Assembly: GCA_963701735.1 (NCBI GenBank)
Contig: CAVPBI010000023.1
Coordinates: forward strand, 62,001-126,000
Reading direction: 5' to 3'
DNA: 64,000 nucleotides
Source of the DNA: CAWABB01 sp963701735
GTDB lineage: Bacteria; Bacteroidota; Ignavibacteria; UBA10030; UBA6906
Below the pieces are notes generated by a model that saw only the letters and a list, made by a program, of their open reading frames with translations, was not told where the DNA came from and did no database searches. Of this stretch, positions 19,912-29,629 are shown piece after piece (position 1 is the stretch's first letter; each line of letters begins with the position of its first letter). A program made the position numbers and the translations under genes.

Positions 19912-21779
19912 TCACTCTCCAGTCGCTTGCCGCAAGGCAGTCTCCCGCATCTGCAGATACGACCCGCGAAGCGAGGCCATGATTTCCAGGTACCGGGCGG
20001 TGTTCCGGATATCCTCCAGCTGCGGGTCGACCGAGATCCACCTGTAGTCACGGTACCCAAGCGTGATCGCGTGCTGAAGCCAGCGGTTCGCCGCGGCGGA
20101 ATCAACGCGCCAGGCATAGAGAGTGGCAACGTAGTAAGGAACCTGGGACCCCTCGGGGTACCCGTCGGGGCTCGTCGCGTACGCAGACAGGTTGGCTGCG
20201 GCCAGAGACTCGGCCTTCTCCCTCTTCCCGAGCTTGTGCAGCACATAGGCAAGCTTGCATGCCGACTCGCCCGTGTTCCCGCCGATGGAGACCGATTTCT
20301 CGTAATAGCGATGGGCTTTGTCGTATGATCCGCTGAGCATTTCGACATCGCCAGCCGCCACAAGCGCCAAAAACCCGTCCGGATCGATCGAGAGCGCTCG
20401 CGCAACGCACGCTCTCGCCGAATCAACTCTGCCCAGGTATGAATGATGGTAGGCCAGCAGAATATACGGGACGATGTAGTCCGGCTGCAGGTCGATCGAT
20501 TTGTGGAGCCACACCTCCGTAAGACTGTCGAGACCGAGATGGAGATAGTAGAAGCCGACGTTCGCGGTCCACCGGGCAAAATTCGGCTCCAGCATGCTGG
20601 CCTTTCTCATCCATTTCGCCGCTTCGTCGTAGGAACCGAGGGACCAGGCCGCAAACCCGATGTTGTTGATTGCCGCCGCGTAGTTCGGATTCAGTGAGGC
20701 CGCCTTCTTGTACAGCTCGAGCGCCCTTCGCACTTCGCCCTTGGTCTGCAGGGCGCTCCCCAGCGCCTTGTACCCTTCCGCCAGGTTCGGATCCAGGCTG
20801 ATGGCCTGATTGCTGACCGCGATCGCGGAGTCGACCCATACCGGCGGAAAGTCGTAGTAGTATCGCCGCTCATAGGCATCGCCGAGCCCCGCGTACGCCA
20901 GAGCATACCCGGGATCAATCGCCAGCGCCTTCTGGAACAGCTCGATTGCGCGCTCGTTGTCGTTCCGGTTGTAACGATAGAAGTAGTCGCGCCCGTGCAG
21001 ATAGAACGCGTAGGCGTCGAGATTCTCCGTCGGCTTCTTCGCGATCTGCTCGAGTTCTACCGCTGACAGCCTTGCGCTGAGGGCGCCGGCAATGCGCTGC
21101 GCCACCTCGCTCTGGATCGCGAAGATGTCCTTCAATTCACGGTCATAGGTCTCGGCCCATAGCTGCTGGTCGTGCTCCGCGTCGATGAGCTTCCCCGAAA
21201 TCCGGACGCGGTTGCCGTCACGACGGACGCTCCCTTCAAGAATCGATCTGACACCCAGCTCCTCCCCGATCTCACGGAGATTCTTCTGTGTGTCCTTGTA
21301 CTTCATCACGGAGGTGCGCGAAATGACCTGCAGATCACCGATCTTGGACAGCTGGGTGAGGATGTCTTCCGTAATGCCGTCGCTGAAATACTCATCTTCC
21401 TTGCTGTCGCTCATATTCCTGAACGGGAGGACGGCGACAGCCTTTGCATTGGCGGCCGTGAGGCTGACTTTCGGCGTGCCGATCATACGGTAGGACAAGG
21501 ACGACGGCAGCGATGAGGAGCAAGCCGTGGAGGAAGAGCTCTTTCCGCGTGAACTTCTGTGGTCCCTCCCCTCCGTGGTACCAGGCAAAGAGGAACGCGC
21601 TTCCGATACCGCAGGTCAGAACGACGACAAGGACGGGCAGAATGACCGGGGGGAGAACGTTGATTTCGAGAAAGATCTTGACGACGCCGACCGCACGTGA
21701 GCGCGGAGCTCATGTAGATCGCCATCGTCTTGCGGACGTGGCGTGCCTTCAGTTCTTCGCGCAGGGCATTCAGCTTCAT
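19912..21779 (-). CDS. Membrane TolB-like/TPR protein, split by two frameshifts
   Basis: Three consecutive frames form one protein. The first (from ATG 21779) reads MKLNALREELKARHVRKTMA, a short cytoplasmic start. After a shift near 21695 come two membrane helices (NVLPPVILPVLVVVLTCGIG, ELFLHGLLLIAAVVLVL). After a second shift near 21490 follows a TolB-N-like domain (AVAVLPFRNMSDSKEDEYFS, DGITEDILTQLSKIGDLQVI, SRTSVMKY) and at least six TPR repeats to residue end. This order (short start, two helices, TolB-like segment, TPRs) is the familiar architecture of signalling or assembly proteins in this bacterial group, often with a kinase or cyclase in front. The last gene of a minus operon after the LPP20 and M48 genes. 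The frameshifts may be assembly errors. Confidence 0.75.
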
Positions 21780-21842
21780 GGCATGGAGTGCTGTCTGTTG
21801 CTTCGACGTTCGCTCGTGGAGGCGTGTGCGGAGCGCGACGCT

Positions 21843-23216
21843 CTATTTCTGGATCTTGTCAACGAGCTGCGGGATCATATCCCGGGCGATCCTCTGGGCG
21901 AGGGTATTCAAGCCTTTGGACGCCGCCTTCTCGAAGCTATCACTCCCCTCCTTGACGTCGTTGATCGAGCTCTTGTAGATCTCTTTGCCAGTCTCCAGGT
22001 CAAGCACGGAGACTGTGGCGCTGGCAAATGCGAACGCAAGTCCGAAACTCTCCGTCCCCTTTCGGGCATCTGCCCTGATGCTGACGAGAAGCGAGGCCTT
22101 CGTTCTGTCATCGACGAACGAGAAGTTTCTTGCCCCGAGCTCGGACTTCAACACCGGCTCGATCCGCTTCTGCTGCAACGGTTCCCCGAACATGGATTCG
22201 TTGGCGTCCACAAACACATCGACGCCCGAGACATTCAGCACGAACCTGGTGCCCGGAAGCGTGAAGCTGCCGAGAACCGTGCGCACGAGGGGGGACACAT
22301 GCTCGCCGCCGGCCAGCGTGAGAAGGTCCAGGCTCGCCTCGATCACCTGGATCCTGTCAGACGCAGTGATCTTCTGGACAGCACATCGTGCGATCCCCTG
22401 GTTGTCCGTCCGGACCCGGTCGACACATTCACCGGACCCGCGGGTGAAGGTGAACCTGAACGGAATCTGCGTGGCGGGTGACGAGACGGAATCCCTCAGG
22501 CCCGCCTTCAACTCGAGAGGCTTCTTGAGCGGACGTCCGATCTTCGCGTCTTGTTCTCCGCCGGTCGTGCTGATCTCGATGCTGTTCAGGAGTGTCCGCA
22601 GTGACGTGTAGATGTCGTTGACGAGATACACAGATCGACCTTCAGACTGCACCACCAGAGGCTCTGCAAGATACTTCTCGATGGGCCCGAACGCTTGCGC
22701 ATAGAGCCCGAGCGCCTGCCCGACCCTCCCTTCCCGCTCCCCCTGCTTGCCCTTGGTGTAGAGATCGAGTGACTGAGTCGCCGCGGCGTTGAGCTTTTCG
22801 GCACGGCGCGCTTCATAGTCGGACCTGGAGAGCCTGCAGTATACCCAGTACTCTTCGTCGCTCTCATAGGTGTCGATGAGCTGGACCCCTTCCAGGTCGG
22901 CCGTCGCAGATGCACGAATACGGGATTGGAACTCATCCTCCAGCTGTTCATTCTTCTCGAGAACCGTCCGCAGCACGTCGCTCGAGATCGACACAGTAAT
23001 CTGTGAGGCAATATCGTTGAGGGCGATATTCCTGGCCCCCTCGGTATACTCCGCCGCGGGACGGTCCTTCCGGGCCATCCCGATTCCGACGTAAAACTCC
23101 TGACTGATCGGACGCTTCCTGACCCACTCGGGCTGGTCGCCGGAGGCGACCGAGGTGCAAAGCCCTAGCAACAGCACGAGGGCGCGCGCAGTTCTCTGGA
23201 GCGCAACCGATTCCAT
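21843..23216 (-). CDS. LPP20-domain envelope protein
   Basis: A 457-residue exported protein: signal peptide about 1-26 (TARALVLLLGLCTSVASG), then an LPP20-type domain (QPEWVRKRPISQEFYVGIGM, ARNIALNDIASQITVSISSD, YWVYCRLSRSDYEARRAEKL), as in the Helicobacter LPP20 lipoprotein family. The C-terminal half is a beta-rich region with VLNVSGVDVFVDANESMF and KEIYKSSINDVKEGSDSFEK that resembles the repeated modules of CsgG/TolB-like assembly proteins. It lies 46 bases after the M48 protease gene and 63 bases before the TolB-TPR gene, all in one direction. It probably acts in the periplasm on the outer membrane; the exact job is unknown. Confidence 0.8.
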   Translation of the reverse strand: MESVALQRTARALVLLLGLCTSVASGDQPEWVRKRPISQEFYVGIGMARKDRPAAEYTEGARNIALNDIASQITVSISSDVLRTVLEKNEQLEDEFQSRIRASATADLEGVQLIDTYESDEEYWVYCRLSRSDYEARRAEKLNAAATQSLDLYTKGKQGEREGRVGQALGLYAQAFGPIEKYLAEPLVVQSEGRSVYLVNDIYTSLRTLLNSIEISTTGGEQDAKIGRPLKKPLELKAGLRDSVSSPATQIPFRFTFTRGSGECVDRVRTDNQGIARCAVQKITASDRIQVIEASLDLLTLAGGEHVSPLVRTVLGSFTLPGTRFVLNVSGVDVFVDANESMFGEPLQQKRIEPVLKSELGARNFSFVDDRTKASLLVSIRADARKGTESFGLAFAFASATVSVLDLETGKEIYKSSINDVKEGSDSFEKAASKGLNTLAQRIARDMIPQLVDKIQK

Positions 23217-23262
23217 GAATGGTTCTCCGTAAGGGCGGCCTGTGGAGAGTCCCCCGTCACCT

Positions 23263-24492
23263 TCAGCGCACGGGCGACGTGGCGGCCGCGAAGCGTCTGG
23301 TCATCTGCTCGCCCGGCGCTTCGGTCGTGAACGTCTTCTCCGCGAAGGCGCGGATCTCTTTGGAACGCTTGACCGCGTCACTTGGCAGCATATAGTCGGC
23401 ATCGAAGATGTCGGGTGTCTCCGTCGAGACGCGTGCCACCCGCTCGCTGATTCTCACCAATCCAAACGGGTCGTAACCCGCGTTCGCCGCAAGGATTGCC
23501 CCGATCCTGTCCGCTTCGATTTCGTACGAGAGAAGGCGGGGATGCACGATCTTTTCGTAGGTTTGATCAACGAGCGCTTCCATTTCCTTCTCTTCCTCCG
23601 TCGGTTCCCCGACTTCCTCCTCCAGCTCGCCGAATGCCACGTCCGCGCGGATGCCCGCGATTCTCTTGCTCATCTCCTGGAGGCCGTGCCGCCGATAGAC
23701 ATGGGCAATCTCGTGGGCAATGACTCCCGCAAGCTCCGATTCGTCCCTGCACTGCTTCACGAGGCCCAGCGTCACGAAGATGTATCCGCCCGGGACGGCG
23801 AACGCGTTGACCGTCTTGTCGTTGAGCACCAGGACCGTGATGTCCGCGTTATACAGTGCCGAATTCTCGACGATGGTCGCGCAGACCATGTTCACATACC
23901 GGTGCAGGGGCCTGTCATTCACCATCCCCGTGCCGGCAATGCGAGCGGCGATATCCACACCGATCTCCTGCTCGGGGAGATCCGCATAGTATTCGGGAGC
24001 CGGAAGGTCCAGGTCCTCGATCTGCACCCTGCCCCGATTGGCGGAGGGATTCTCGCGAACCTCCCTCGCAAAGACGGCAAGCTCTTCGCTCGAGAACCCT
24101 TTCTCGGAATAGCGCAGAACAGAATCCACGATCCCGGGTTCGCCCTTCCCGTACTTTTTCCCGAATCCCTTGATCGCCGCAGACAGGGCTTTCGGGGAGC
24201 TCCACATGGTTGACGGAGACGCGGCGGCAATGTAGTCGCTTTTCCCTTCCTTCAGGGAGTTCGCGGCCATCCAGCCGACTTGCTTGTTCGGCAGTTGCAC
24301 CTTCACCCAGGATCCGGCCCGATTGAGGACGATGAGGGCGGTGTTTTCAGCCACTGAACCGACCAGGCTGTAGTACGCCCCTGCTCCTTCGCGGAGCGCA
24401 TTGTTCTTCCGCTTGGTGTAGAAGGTTTCCGACAAGAGCGTTGTCGCACACAGCACGAGTGCGACAGAAGCGAGGAACAGGGATCGCGTCAT
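23263..24492 (-). CDS. Periplasmic M48 metalloprotease with SH3 domain
   Basis: A 409-residue secreted zinc protease. Signal peptide about 1-22; a bacterial SH3 domain follows (about 25-85: YTKRKNNALREGAGAYYSLV, NKQVGWMAANSL). The M48 catalytic domain has PGGYIFVTLGLVKQCRDESE and the zinc motif HEIAH at residues 260-264 (VIAHEIAHVYRRHG), plus a third ligand Glu in EIEADRIGAILAANAGYDP. This set matches BepA-like proteases that degrade or assemble outer-membrane proteins, though the SH3 domain is an addition. It is first in a minus operon behind a strong promoter at 24707-24735, with a leader of about 205 bases. Confidence 0.9.
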   Translation of the reverse strand: MTRSLFLASVALVLCATTLLSETFYTKRKNNALREGAGAYYSLVGSVAENTALIVLNRAGSWVKVQLPNKQVGWMAANSLKEGKSDYIAAASPSTMWSSPKALSAAIKGFGKKYGKGEPGIVDSVLRYSEKGFSSEELAVFAREVRENPSANRGRVQIEDLDLPAPEYYADLPEQEIGVDIAARIAGTGMVNDRPLHRYVNMVCATIVENSALYNADITVLVLNDKTVNAFAVPGGYIFVTLGLVKQCRDESELAGVIAHEIAHVYRRHGLQEMSKRIAGIRADVAFGELEEEVGEPTEEEKEMEALVDQTYEKIVHPRLLSYEIEADRIGAILAANAGYDPFGLVRISERVARVSTETPDIFDADYMLPSDAVKRSKEIRAFAEKTFTTEAPGEQMTRRFAAATSPVR

Positions 24493-24706
24493 GAGAAAGT
24501 CCCTCCTACGGTATTCCGATTCTCAGCCGTTGATTTCCGCACTGTGGCCCCGGGACTTCCACGAACACATGATATCCGATGCCGATGACCGACCGGCAAT
24601 CGGCCTGCTGGTTGATGGGGCAGGTGTCGGCGTGCACGACGTGAAGCACGGGCTCCCCGGCTGCACAACTCCGGCAGGATCACACAGGCAAGCCTGTAGA
24701 CACGTG

Positions 24707-24735
24707 ATATTACGGCCCCTACCCGACATTGTCAA
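24707..24735 (-). promoter_or_regulatory. Sigma-70-type promoter for the M48 operon
   Basis: On the minus strand, TTGACA (24735-24730) and TAATAT (24712-24707) are separated by exactly 17 bases, a near-consensus match. Transcription would start near 24700, leaving an unusually long untranslated leader of about 205 bases before ATG 24492. The rest of 24493-24998 holds no gene. Confidence 0.65.
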
Positions 24736-24936
24736 GCACGTCTCGTTCGCGAACATTGCATTCGCGCACATTGCCGCCGGACCAATCCTGCCACCGCGTC
24801 AGGTGGCGTTCCTGGCACCCCTTTCCCAGCCGCCCCTGCCGCAACGCACAGGAGATCTTCACGGGATGTGACCGGTCGTACCTCATCGTCCGATTGAGGC
24901 GCGAGGCCATATTTCTCCTTGCGGCATGCGGCAACC

Positions 24937-24965
24937 TTGACATTTGAATCGACGTTCTCTAGATT
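24937..24965 (+). promoter_or_regulatory. Sigma-70-type promoter for the CsgG-like operon
   Basis: TTGACA (24937-24942), a 17-base spacer, then TAGATT (24960-24965), about 34 bases before ATG 24999. It faces away from the promoter at 24707-24735. Confidence 0.65.
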
Positions 24966-24998
24966 CTCCCACTGACCCACCCACCAAGAGATCAAGTC

Positions 24999-26172
24999 AT
25001 GACCAGGCTTGCATTCTCGGTCATTGTTTCCCTGTTTCTCGGCTTTGCGCCCGGTTTTTCCCAGACGAAGTTCTACAATTATTACGACGCAGGCCTCGAG
25101 TACATCGAGAAGCAGGACTGGCTGAGGGCGATCGAGGAGCTCAGGAGCGCTGCATCACTTGAGTTCGAAGATGCAGACATGAAGCGCATGTACGGCACGC
25201 GCTTCATCGAGTACTTCCCCCACCGCGAATTGGGAGTCGCCTACTACAACCTGAAGGAATTTGACGATGCCAGGAAAGAGCTTGAACTCTCAATTGCGTA
25301 TTCATCGACCGGGCGGGCCGAAGAGTACCTGAAGCTTGCGAGAAACAGGGTGCCGCCGGACACGGCCAGCCGAGGTGAAGAAGCCTGCTGACGAAGCGGA
25401 GGCCCGGCCGGCTCCTGCCATAGAACCGGGCACGGAAAAGATCCTCCCTCCCGGGGCACTGACGTACGACCCCGCGAAGGTGAGGCAGGTGGGGAGACGC
25501 CTGACAATCGCCGTGCTGCCGTTTCAGGGCAAAGGTGATTCCCGGGACTACGTGGAAGCGGCGACGGACAGGATGGTGACCCAGCTGGTCGAGCTTCGCA
25601 GGTTCAGGGTCATTGAGCGGACAAAGCTCGAAGAGGTGCTGCAGGAGCAGAAGCTTCAGGTCTCCGGCGTTGTCGACGACAGGACGGCGGTGGATGTCGG
25701 ACGTGTTGCAGGAGCGGACGCGATCGTTGTCGGAAGCGTGTCGGTCATCGGGTCTACGGCGGCAGTCAGTGGCCGGCTGATCGACACACAGTCGAGCGAA
25801 GTCATCGTCGCACGAAACGCCCGCGGAGACGGGACACACCTGGAAGACGTCGAGAAGCTGATTGAAGACGTGGCGATCATGATCTACAACGAACTTCCGC
25901 TTGTGCAGGGTTCGGTGATCAACGCGGAAGGAGATGTGATGTACATCGATGTCGGCAGCGACAAACGCATCAGGAGGGGGTCGCGATGCGTGGCATATCG
26001 CGAAGTGGGCGATCTGCTCGATCCGACAACGGGGGCACTGATTGACAAGAAGGTGAAGATGCTCGGCGAGGTCCAGGTGGAAGAGGTTCTTGAAAAGGCC
26101 TCGAAAGTCGCGCTGGTCAAGATGGAGCCAGGAGAGACGATCAAAGTGGGCGACAGGGTCGTCGTCAAGTAG
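24999..26172 (+). CDS. TPR plus CsgG/TolB-like assembly protein, frameshifted in the linker
   Basis: The first frame (24999 to about 25365) gives a signal peptide (AFSVIVSLFLGFAPGFSQ) and TPR-like helices (YYDAGLEYIEKQDWLRAIEE, LGVAYYNLKEFDDARKELEL). The second frame (about 25365 to 26172) starts in a Pro/Ala/Glu-rich linker and carries a CsgG-family domain: TIAVLPFQGKGDSRDYVEAA, VIERTKLEEVLQEQKLQVSG, GADAIVVGSVSVIGSTAAVS and a C-terminal beta region. CsgG proteins form outer-membrane secretion pores or help build envelope machines. The frame change falls in the linker, so one protein with an indel is likeliest, with two overlapping genes as the alternative. It heads an operon with an OmpP1-type barrel and an LPP20 lipoprotein. 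Confidence 0.75.
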
Positions 26173-26210
26173 TCCGTGTGCACCATCCCGATGAAGGAAG
26201 GAACGCTCGC

Positions 26211-27422
26211 ATGAAATCCCGGTACCGCAGTGTCCTCATTCTCAGCATCCTTCTGACGTCGGCTGGGACAGCGCAGGACTGGAATATCACCGGAGCCGGC
26301 GCACGCGCGGAAGGGTTTGGCGGGGCGTTCATCGGGATTGCCGATGACGCCACCGCGATTGTCTGGAACCCCGCAGGGCTCGGACAGCTTGAGCGGGCGG
26401 AAGTCTCAGCTGTCGGGAGGTACATCAGCGAGACGTCCGAATTCAAGAGCATGCTGCCTTCCGATTCGTACACCGAGTCCAACACGCAGTCCCACTTCAA
26501 TTTCAACTTTGCGAGCCTCGCGGTTCCCTTCAGCGCGGGGAGCACCAATATCGTCGTTGCCGTCGCGTATCAGACACAGCTTGACTTCTACTCCAAGTAC
26601 ACGGACATCAGTAAGAATCAAACGGAGGGTACCGGGGCCGCATCGACCATTACCCCGGGGGTGGCGATCCGGTTTGGCTCGGTATTCTCGCTGGGCGTGG
26701 CAACAAACGTCTGGATGGGATCGTTTGACTACTCCACGAAGTACGTGACCGGGGAGATCTGGAAGAGCAGCCCGGAATTTTCAGGCCTCAACTTTGGTGT
26801 CGGTGCCCTCCTGGACTTCGGAGGCCTGCCAAACCCCATTCCCTTGAAACTGGGTGTGGCCGTCAAGACGCCGTTCACGATCGAGGCGGATGTGGATTAC
26901 ACGTACAGCGGGAATGCCGGGAAGTACACAGCCGAGGTCGAGATGCCGTTGATGCTGGGCGTCGGCGCCTCGTATCAGATCGGCCAGAATTTCACAGTCG
27001 CCGTCGATTATGAAACACGGCAGTACGAGGACAAGAAATTGACGACGAAGGAGTCGGGGACGTCCAGCAGTGATCTCTTGAGCGACAGCAATGAGAACCT
27101 TGACCAGGTCCGGGTCGGCGCGGAATATCTCATCGTCATGAAAGGCGGCGTGATTCCGCTCCGGGGGGGATTCCATACAGTCCCGACAGTGCTGGCAAAT
27201 TACGCATGGAACAGGGACAGCCTGATGTACTATCCCTCAGGTCAGGTGTCGGGAAGGGGCTTCTCCGTGGGAACAGGTTTCATCAGCAGCCACTTCGCGC
27301 TCGATTTCGCCTACTCGCACGATCAGTATGATGAGCAGACGTGGACCGATGCAGGAGTCAACGACTTCACCAACAACTACCAGGCTGACAGGTTCAGCCT
27401 GTCGCTGATCGTCTATTTCTAA
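26211..27422 (+). CDS. OmpP1/FadL-family outer-membrane protein
   Basis: A 403-residue beta-barrel of the FadL family, which move hydrophobic compounds such as fatty acids across the outer membrane. The ATG at 26211 follows AAGGAAGGAA and gives a signal peptide (VLILSILLTSAGTAQ). The family N-terminal pattern is present: ITGAGARAEGFGGAFIGIAD, then DATAIVWNPAGLGQLERAEV. The barrel ends in DRFSLSLIVYF, a typical terminal Phe beta-strand recognised by the BAM machinery. It lies 38 bases after the CsgG-like gene and 32 before the LPP20 gene. Confidence 0.88.
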   Translation: MKSRYRSVLILSILLTSAGTAQDWNITGAGARAEGFGGAFIGIADDATAIVWNPAGLGQLERAEVSAVGRYISETSEFKSMLPSDSYTESNTQSHFNFNFASLAVPFSAGSTNIVVAVAYQTQLDFYSKYTDISKNQTEGTGAASTITPGVAIRFGSVFSLGVATNVWMGSFDYSTKYVTGEIWKSSPEFSGLNFGVGALLDFGGLPNPIPLKLGVAVKTPFTIEADVDYTYSGNAGKYTAEVEMPLMLGVGASYQIGQNFTVAVDYETRQYEDKKLTTKESGTSSSDLLSDSNENLDQVRVGAEYLIVMKGGVIPLRGGFHTVPTVLANYAWNRDSLMYYPSGQVSGRGFSVGTGFISSHFALDFAYSHDQYDEQTWTDAGVNDFTNNYQADRFSLSLIVYF

Positions 27423-27454
27423 CAGTCTGTCATCCACCAGAACAGGAGAAGCCC

Positions 27455-28045
27455 ATGCGCATCGCCGGTTTCACCGTGCTAATTGCTTTGATCGCAGCCG
27501 TATTCGTCGGCTGCGGAGGAGGTCCGAAATCTCTGCAGTCTGTATCGGAATGCGACATACCCGAATGGTACAGCAAGGTGCCGCAGGATCCCAACTATCT
27601 GTACGCCGCGAGGACCGCAACGTCACAGGACATGCAGCTCGCCCTTGACAAGGCGACGACAGACGGCAGGACAGAGATCGGGCGGCAGACGGATCTGAAG
27701 GTTCAGGGGCTGCAGAAGAGGTTCGACGAGGAAGTCGGACTGAATACCGACGCGCAACTGATGTCCCAGTTCACGCAGGCGAACAAGACCGTGGTCTCGA
27801 CGAGCCTCTCAGGGAGCCGGGTGAAAGAGCAAGTGATGTGCAAGGATGGCGACCTCTACCGGGCCTACGTGCTGGTCGAGTATCCCATCGGAGCTGCAAA
27901 CGAAGCGTTGATGGGGCAGATCAAGAAGAACAACGAGATGTACACGCGGTTCCGTGCAAGCCAGGCGTTCAAGGACCTCGACAGCGAAGTGCTGAAGTAC
28001 GAGCAGTGGAAGAAAGAACAACTGGCTCCGCCCGAGCAGAAGTAG
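27455..28045 (+). CDS. LPP20-family lipoprotein
   Basis: A 196-residue lipoprotein with lipobox Cys20 (FTVLIALIAAVFVGCGGG) and an AGGAG site before ATG 27455. The LPP20 domain is seen as IPEWYSKVPQDPNYLYAART, QLALDKATTDGRTEIGRQTD and YRAYVLVEYPIGAANEALMG. Together with the LPP20 protein at 21.8 kb, two copies of this family flank the shared promoter region. Last gene of the plus operon, followed by a strong hairpin. Confidence 0.85.
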   Translation: MRIAGFTVLIALIAAVFVGCGGGPKSLQSVSECDIPEWYSKVPQDPNYLYAARTATSQDMQLALDKATTDGRTEIGRQTDLKVQGLQKRFDEEVGLNTDAQLMSQFTQANKTVVSTSLSGSRVKEQVMCKDGDLYRAYVLVEYPIGAANEALMGQIKKNNEMYTRFRASQAFKDLDSEVLKYEQWKKEQLAPPEQK

Positions 28046-28079
28046 CGCCCGGCAACGTTCCCGGCTGTTGACGACAGAT

Positions 28080-28109
28080 CCCGGGCGCTGGCTCACCTCA
28101 GCGCCCGGG
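28080..28109. terminator. Strong bidirectional hairpin
   Basis: A perfect 11-bp stem, CCCGGGCGCTG with CAGCGCCCGGG, with an 8-base loop, lies between convergent genes (stops at 28045 and 28220). Neither side has a long T-run, so termination may need additional factors. Confidence 0.55.
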
Positions 28110-28219
28110 GAGGTTCACGTCCGCCATTCCGTGAGAGCCCGCAGCGTGGGACTTCGCATTGCCCGCCCCACCACTCGGGCCGCAGTGCCCGCGTGACTGG
28201 TGCCGTCCATTCCTATCCC

Positions 28220-29608
28220 TCACCCTACAGTTCCTACTTCCCGAAGTTCGCCCCGCAGCCGGCTCTCCTCCGCCTGGAATCCCATCAGGTGGCTTTCCAT
28301 CGCTGTCCCGATGTCCGTCGCAAGCATCGAGGGGTTGTGCTGACTGACGGCCTGCACCCATTCACGGACCAGCCCGTAATCCCCTCCGCCATGACCGGAA
28401 TCGAGATCCGCTATGTCGCGGGCATTCCACTCGGTCTTCTTGTCCGTCCCGAAGTCGACCACCGAGAGGGTCTGCTCGTCACCCACAAGATCCCCCTTCG
28501 ATCCCATGATGCGGATGCGGCGCCCGGCGTAGCTCGTGTGCGCCTGCATGCTGAAGCCTGCCGTAATCCCCCCTTCGAACTCCAGGGAGACGACCTGGTG
28601 GTCCACCACGTCGTTGTCGGACCGGTAGACGCACCGCCCGTACGGACCCGTGCGCAGGTTCTCCATGATCGCGGGTCCCTGGTCCCCCGAGGCCGGGAGA
28701 TCGAAATGGCCCAGCCACGACCTGTTGCGATAGTAAATCTTCAGCGCGGAGTACGGACAGCTCGCCTCAACCGCACATCCGTCCGTGCACCTCGCCGTGC
28801 TCCCCTCGGGCGCATTCTCCCTCCGGAACCATGCGAGATTGCCGAACGAGGAGACCCGCACACAACGAGCGCCAACATACCATCGAAGCAGGTCGAGGTC
28901 ATGGCACGACTTCGAGAGCAGCATCGGGTTGGAGACCTTCGTGTTGCTCCAGTTCCCCCTGACGAACGAGTGGGACATGTGAACGTGCTCGACCGGCTCA
29001 AGGAGATCGATGTGGATGACGCGACCCAGGGCCCCCGCATCGAGCACCTCCTTGATCTTCCGGAAGTAGGGCGAGTACCGGAGAACGTGGCAGACCCCCA
29101 CCACCCTCCCACCGTCCCTCGCGGCCCGAAGGATATCGGTGCACTGCTCCCATGTCTGCGCAATGGCCTTCTCGAGAAGCACATCGTACCCCATCCTCAG
29201 CGCAGCCATGGCGGGCCCGTAATGCAGCGCATCGGGCGTGGTAATGATAACGGCATCGGCGAATTTGGGACGCGCGAAGATATGCTCCCAGGTTGTAAAC
29301 CGATTTTCCGCTGCGATCCCGTATGTCGCCGCAAACCGCTCGGAACGCACCTTGATTGGCTCGGCAAACCCGGCAATCTTCAACTGCTCCGGGAACTTCA
29401 GGGAATACCCCGCGTACGTGTTCCCCCTGCCGCCGGCGCCCGCGACGATCGCCGTCACCGGCCGGTCGAGAGGCCTGGTGAGCGGATGAGGCGGAAACTC
29501 GATCGGGCGATTCAAGAGCTCCGCGAGTGCGCGCTGTTCGAACACGGCTCCCGCTCCGGCGGCCCCAACGACCTGCAGCCAGGTGCGTCTATCGATCTGC
29601 TGTTTCAT
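28220..29608 (-). CDS. Gfo/Idh/MocA-family oxidoreductase with Tat-like signal
   Basis: A 462-residue NAD(P)-dependent oxidoreductase of the Gfo/Idh/MocA family, usually acting on sugars or sugar acids. The start at 29608 (GGAG 7 bases upstream) gives MKQQIDRRTWLQVVGAAGAG, a twin-arginine-like signal. The Rossmann part has AIVAGAGGRGNTYAGYSLKF and DAVIITTPDALHYGPAMAAL; the usual EKP motif is LLEKAIA here. The C-terminal domain (HIDLLEPVEHVHMSHSFVRG, CHDLDLLRWYVG) has the family His-Asp-Leu-Asp pattern. The preceding remnant of a GH2 gene suggests it was part of a glycan locus. Its natural substrate cannot be read from the sequence. Confidence 0.88.
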   Translation of the reverse strand: MKQQIDRRTWLQVVGAAGAGAVFEQRALAELLNRPIEFPPHPLTRPLDRPVTAIVAGAGGRGNTYAGYSLKFPEQLKIAGFAEPIKVRSERFAATYGIAAENRFTTWEHIFARPKFADAVIITTPDALHYGPAMAALRMGYDVLLEKAIAQTWEQCTDILRAARDGGRVVGVCHVLRYSPYFRKIKEVLDAGALGRVIHIDLLEPVEHVHMSHSFVRGNWSNTKVSNPMLLSKSCHDLDLLRWYVGARCVRVSSFGNLAWFRRENAPEGSTARCTDGCAVEASCPYSALKIYYRNRSWLGHFDLPASGDQGPAIMENLRTGPYGRCVYRSDNDVVDHQVVSLEFEGGITAGFSMQAHTSYAGRRIRIMGSKGDLVGDEQTLSVVDFGTDKKTEWNARDIADLDSGHGGGDYGLVREWVQAVSQHNPSMLATDIGTAMESHLMGFQAEESRLRGELREVGTVG

Positions 29609-29629
29609 GAGCGGCTCCTGCAATTTCAA

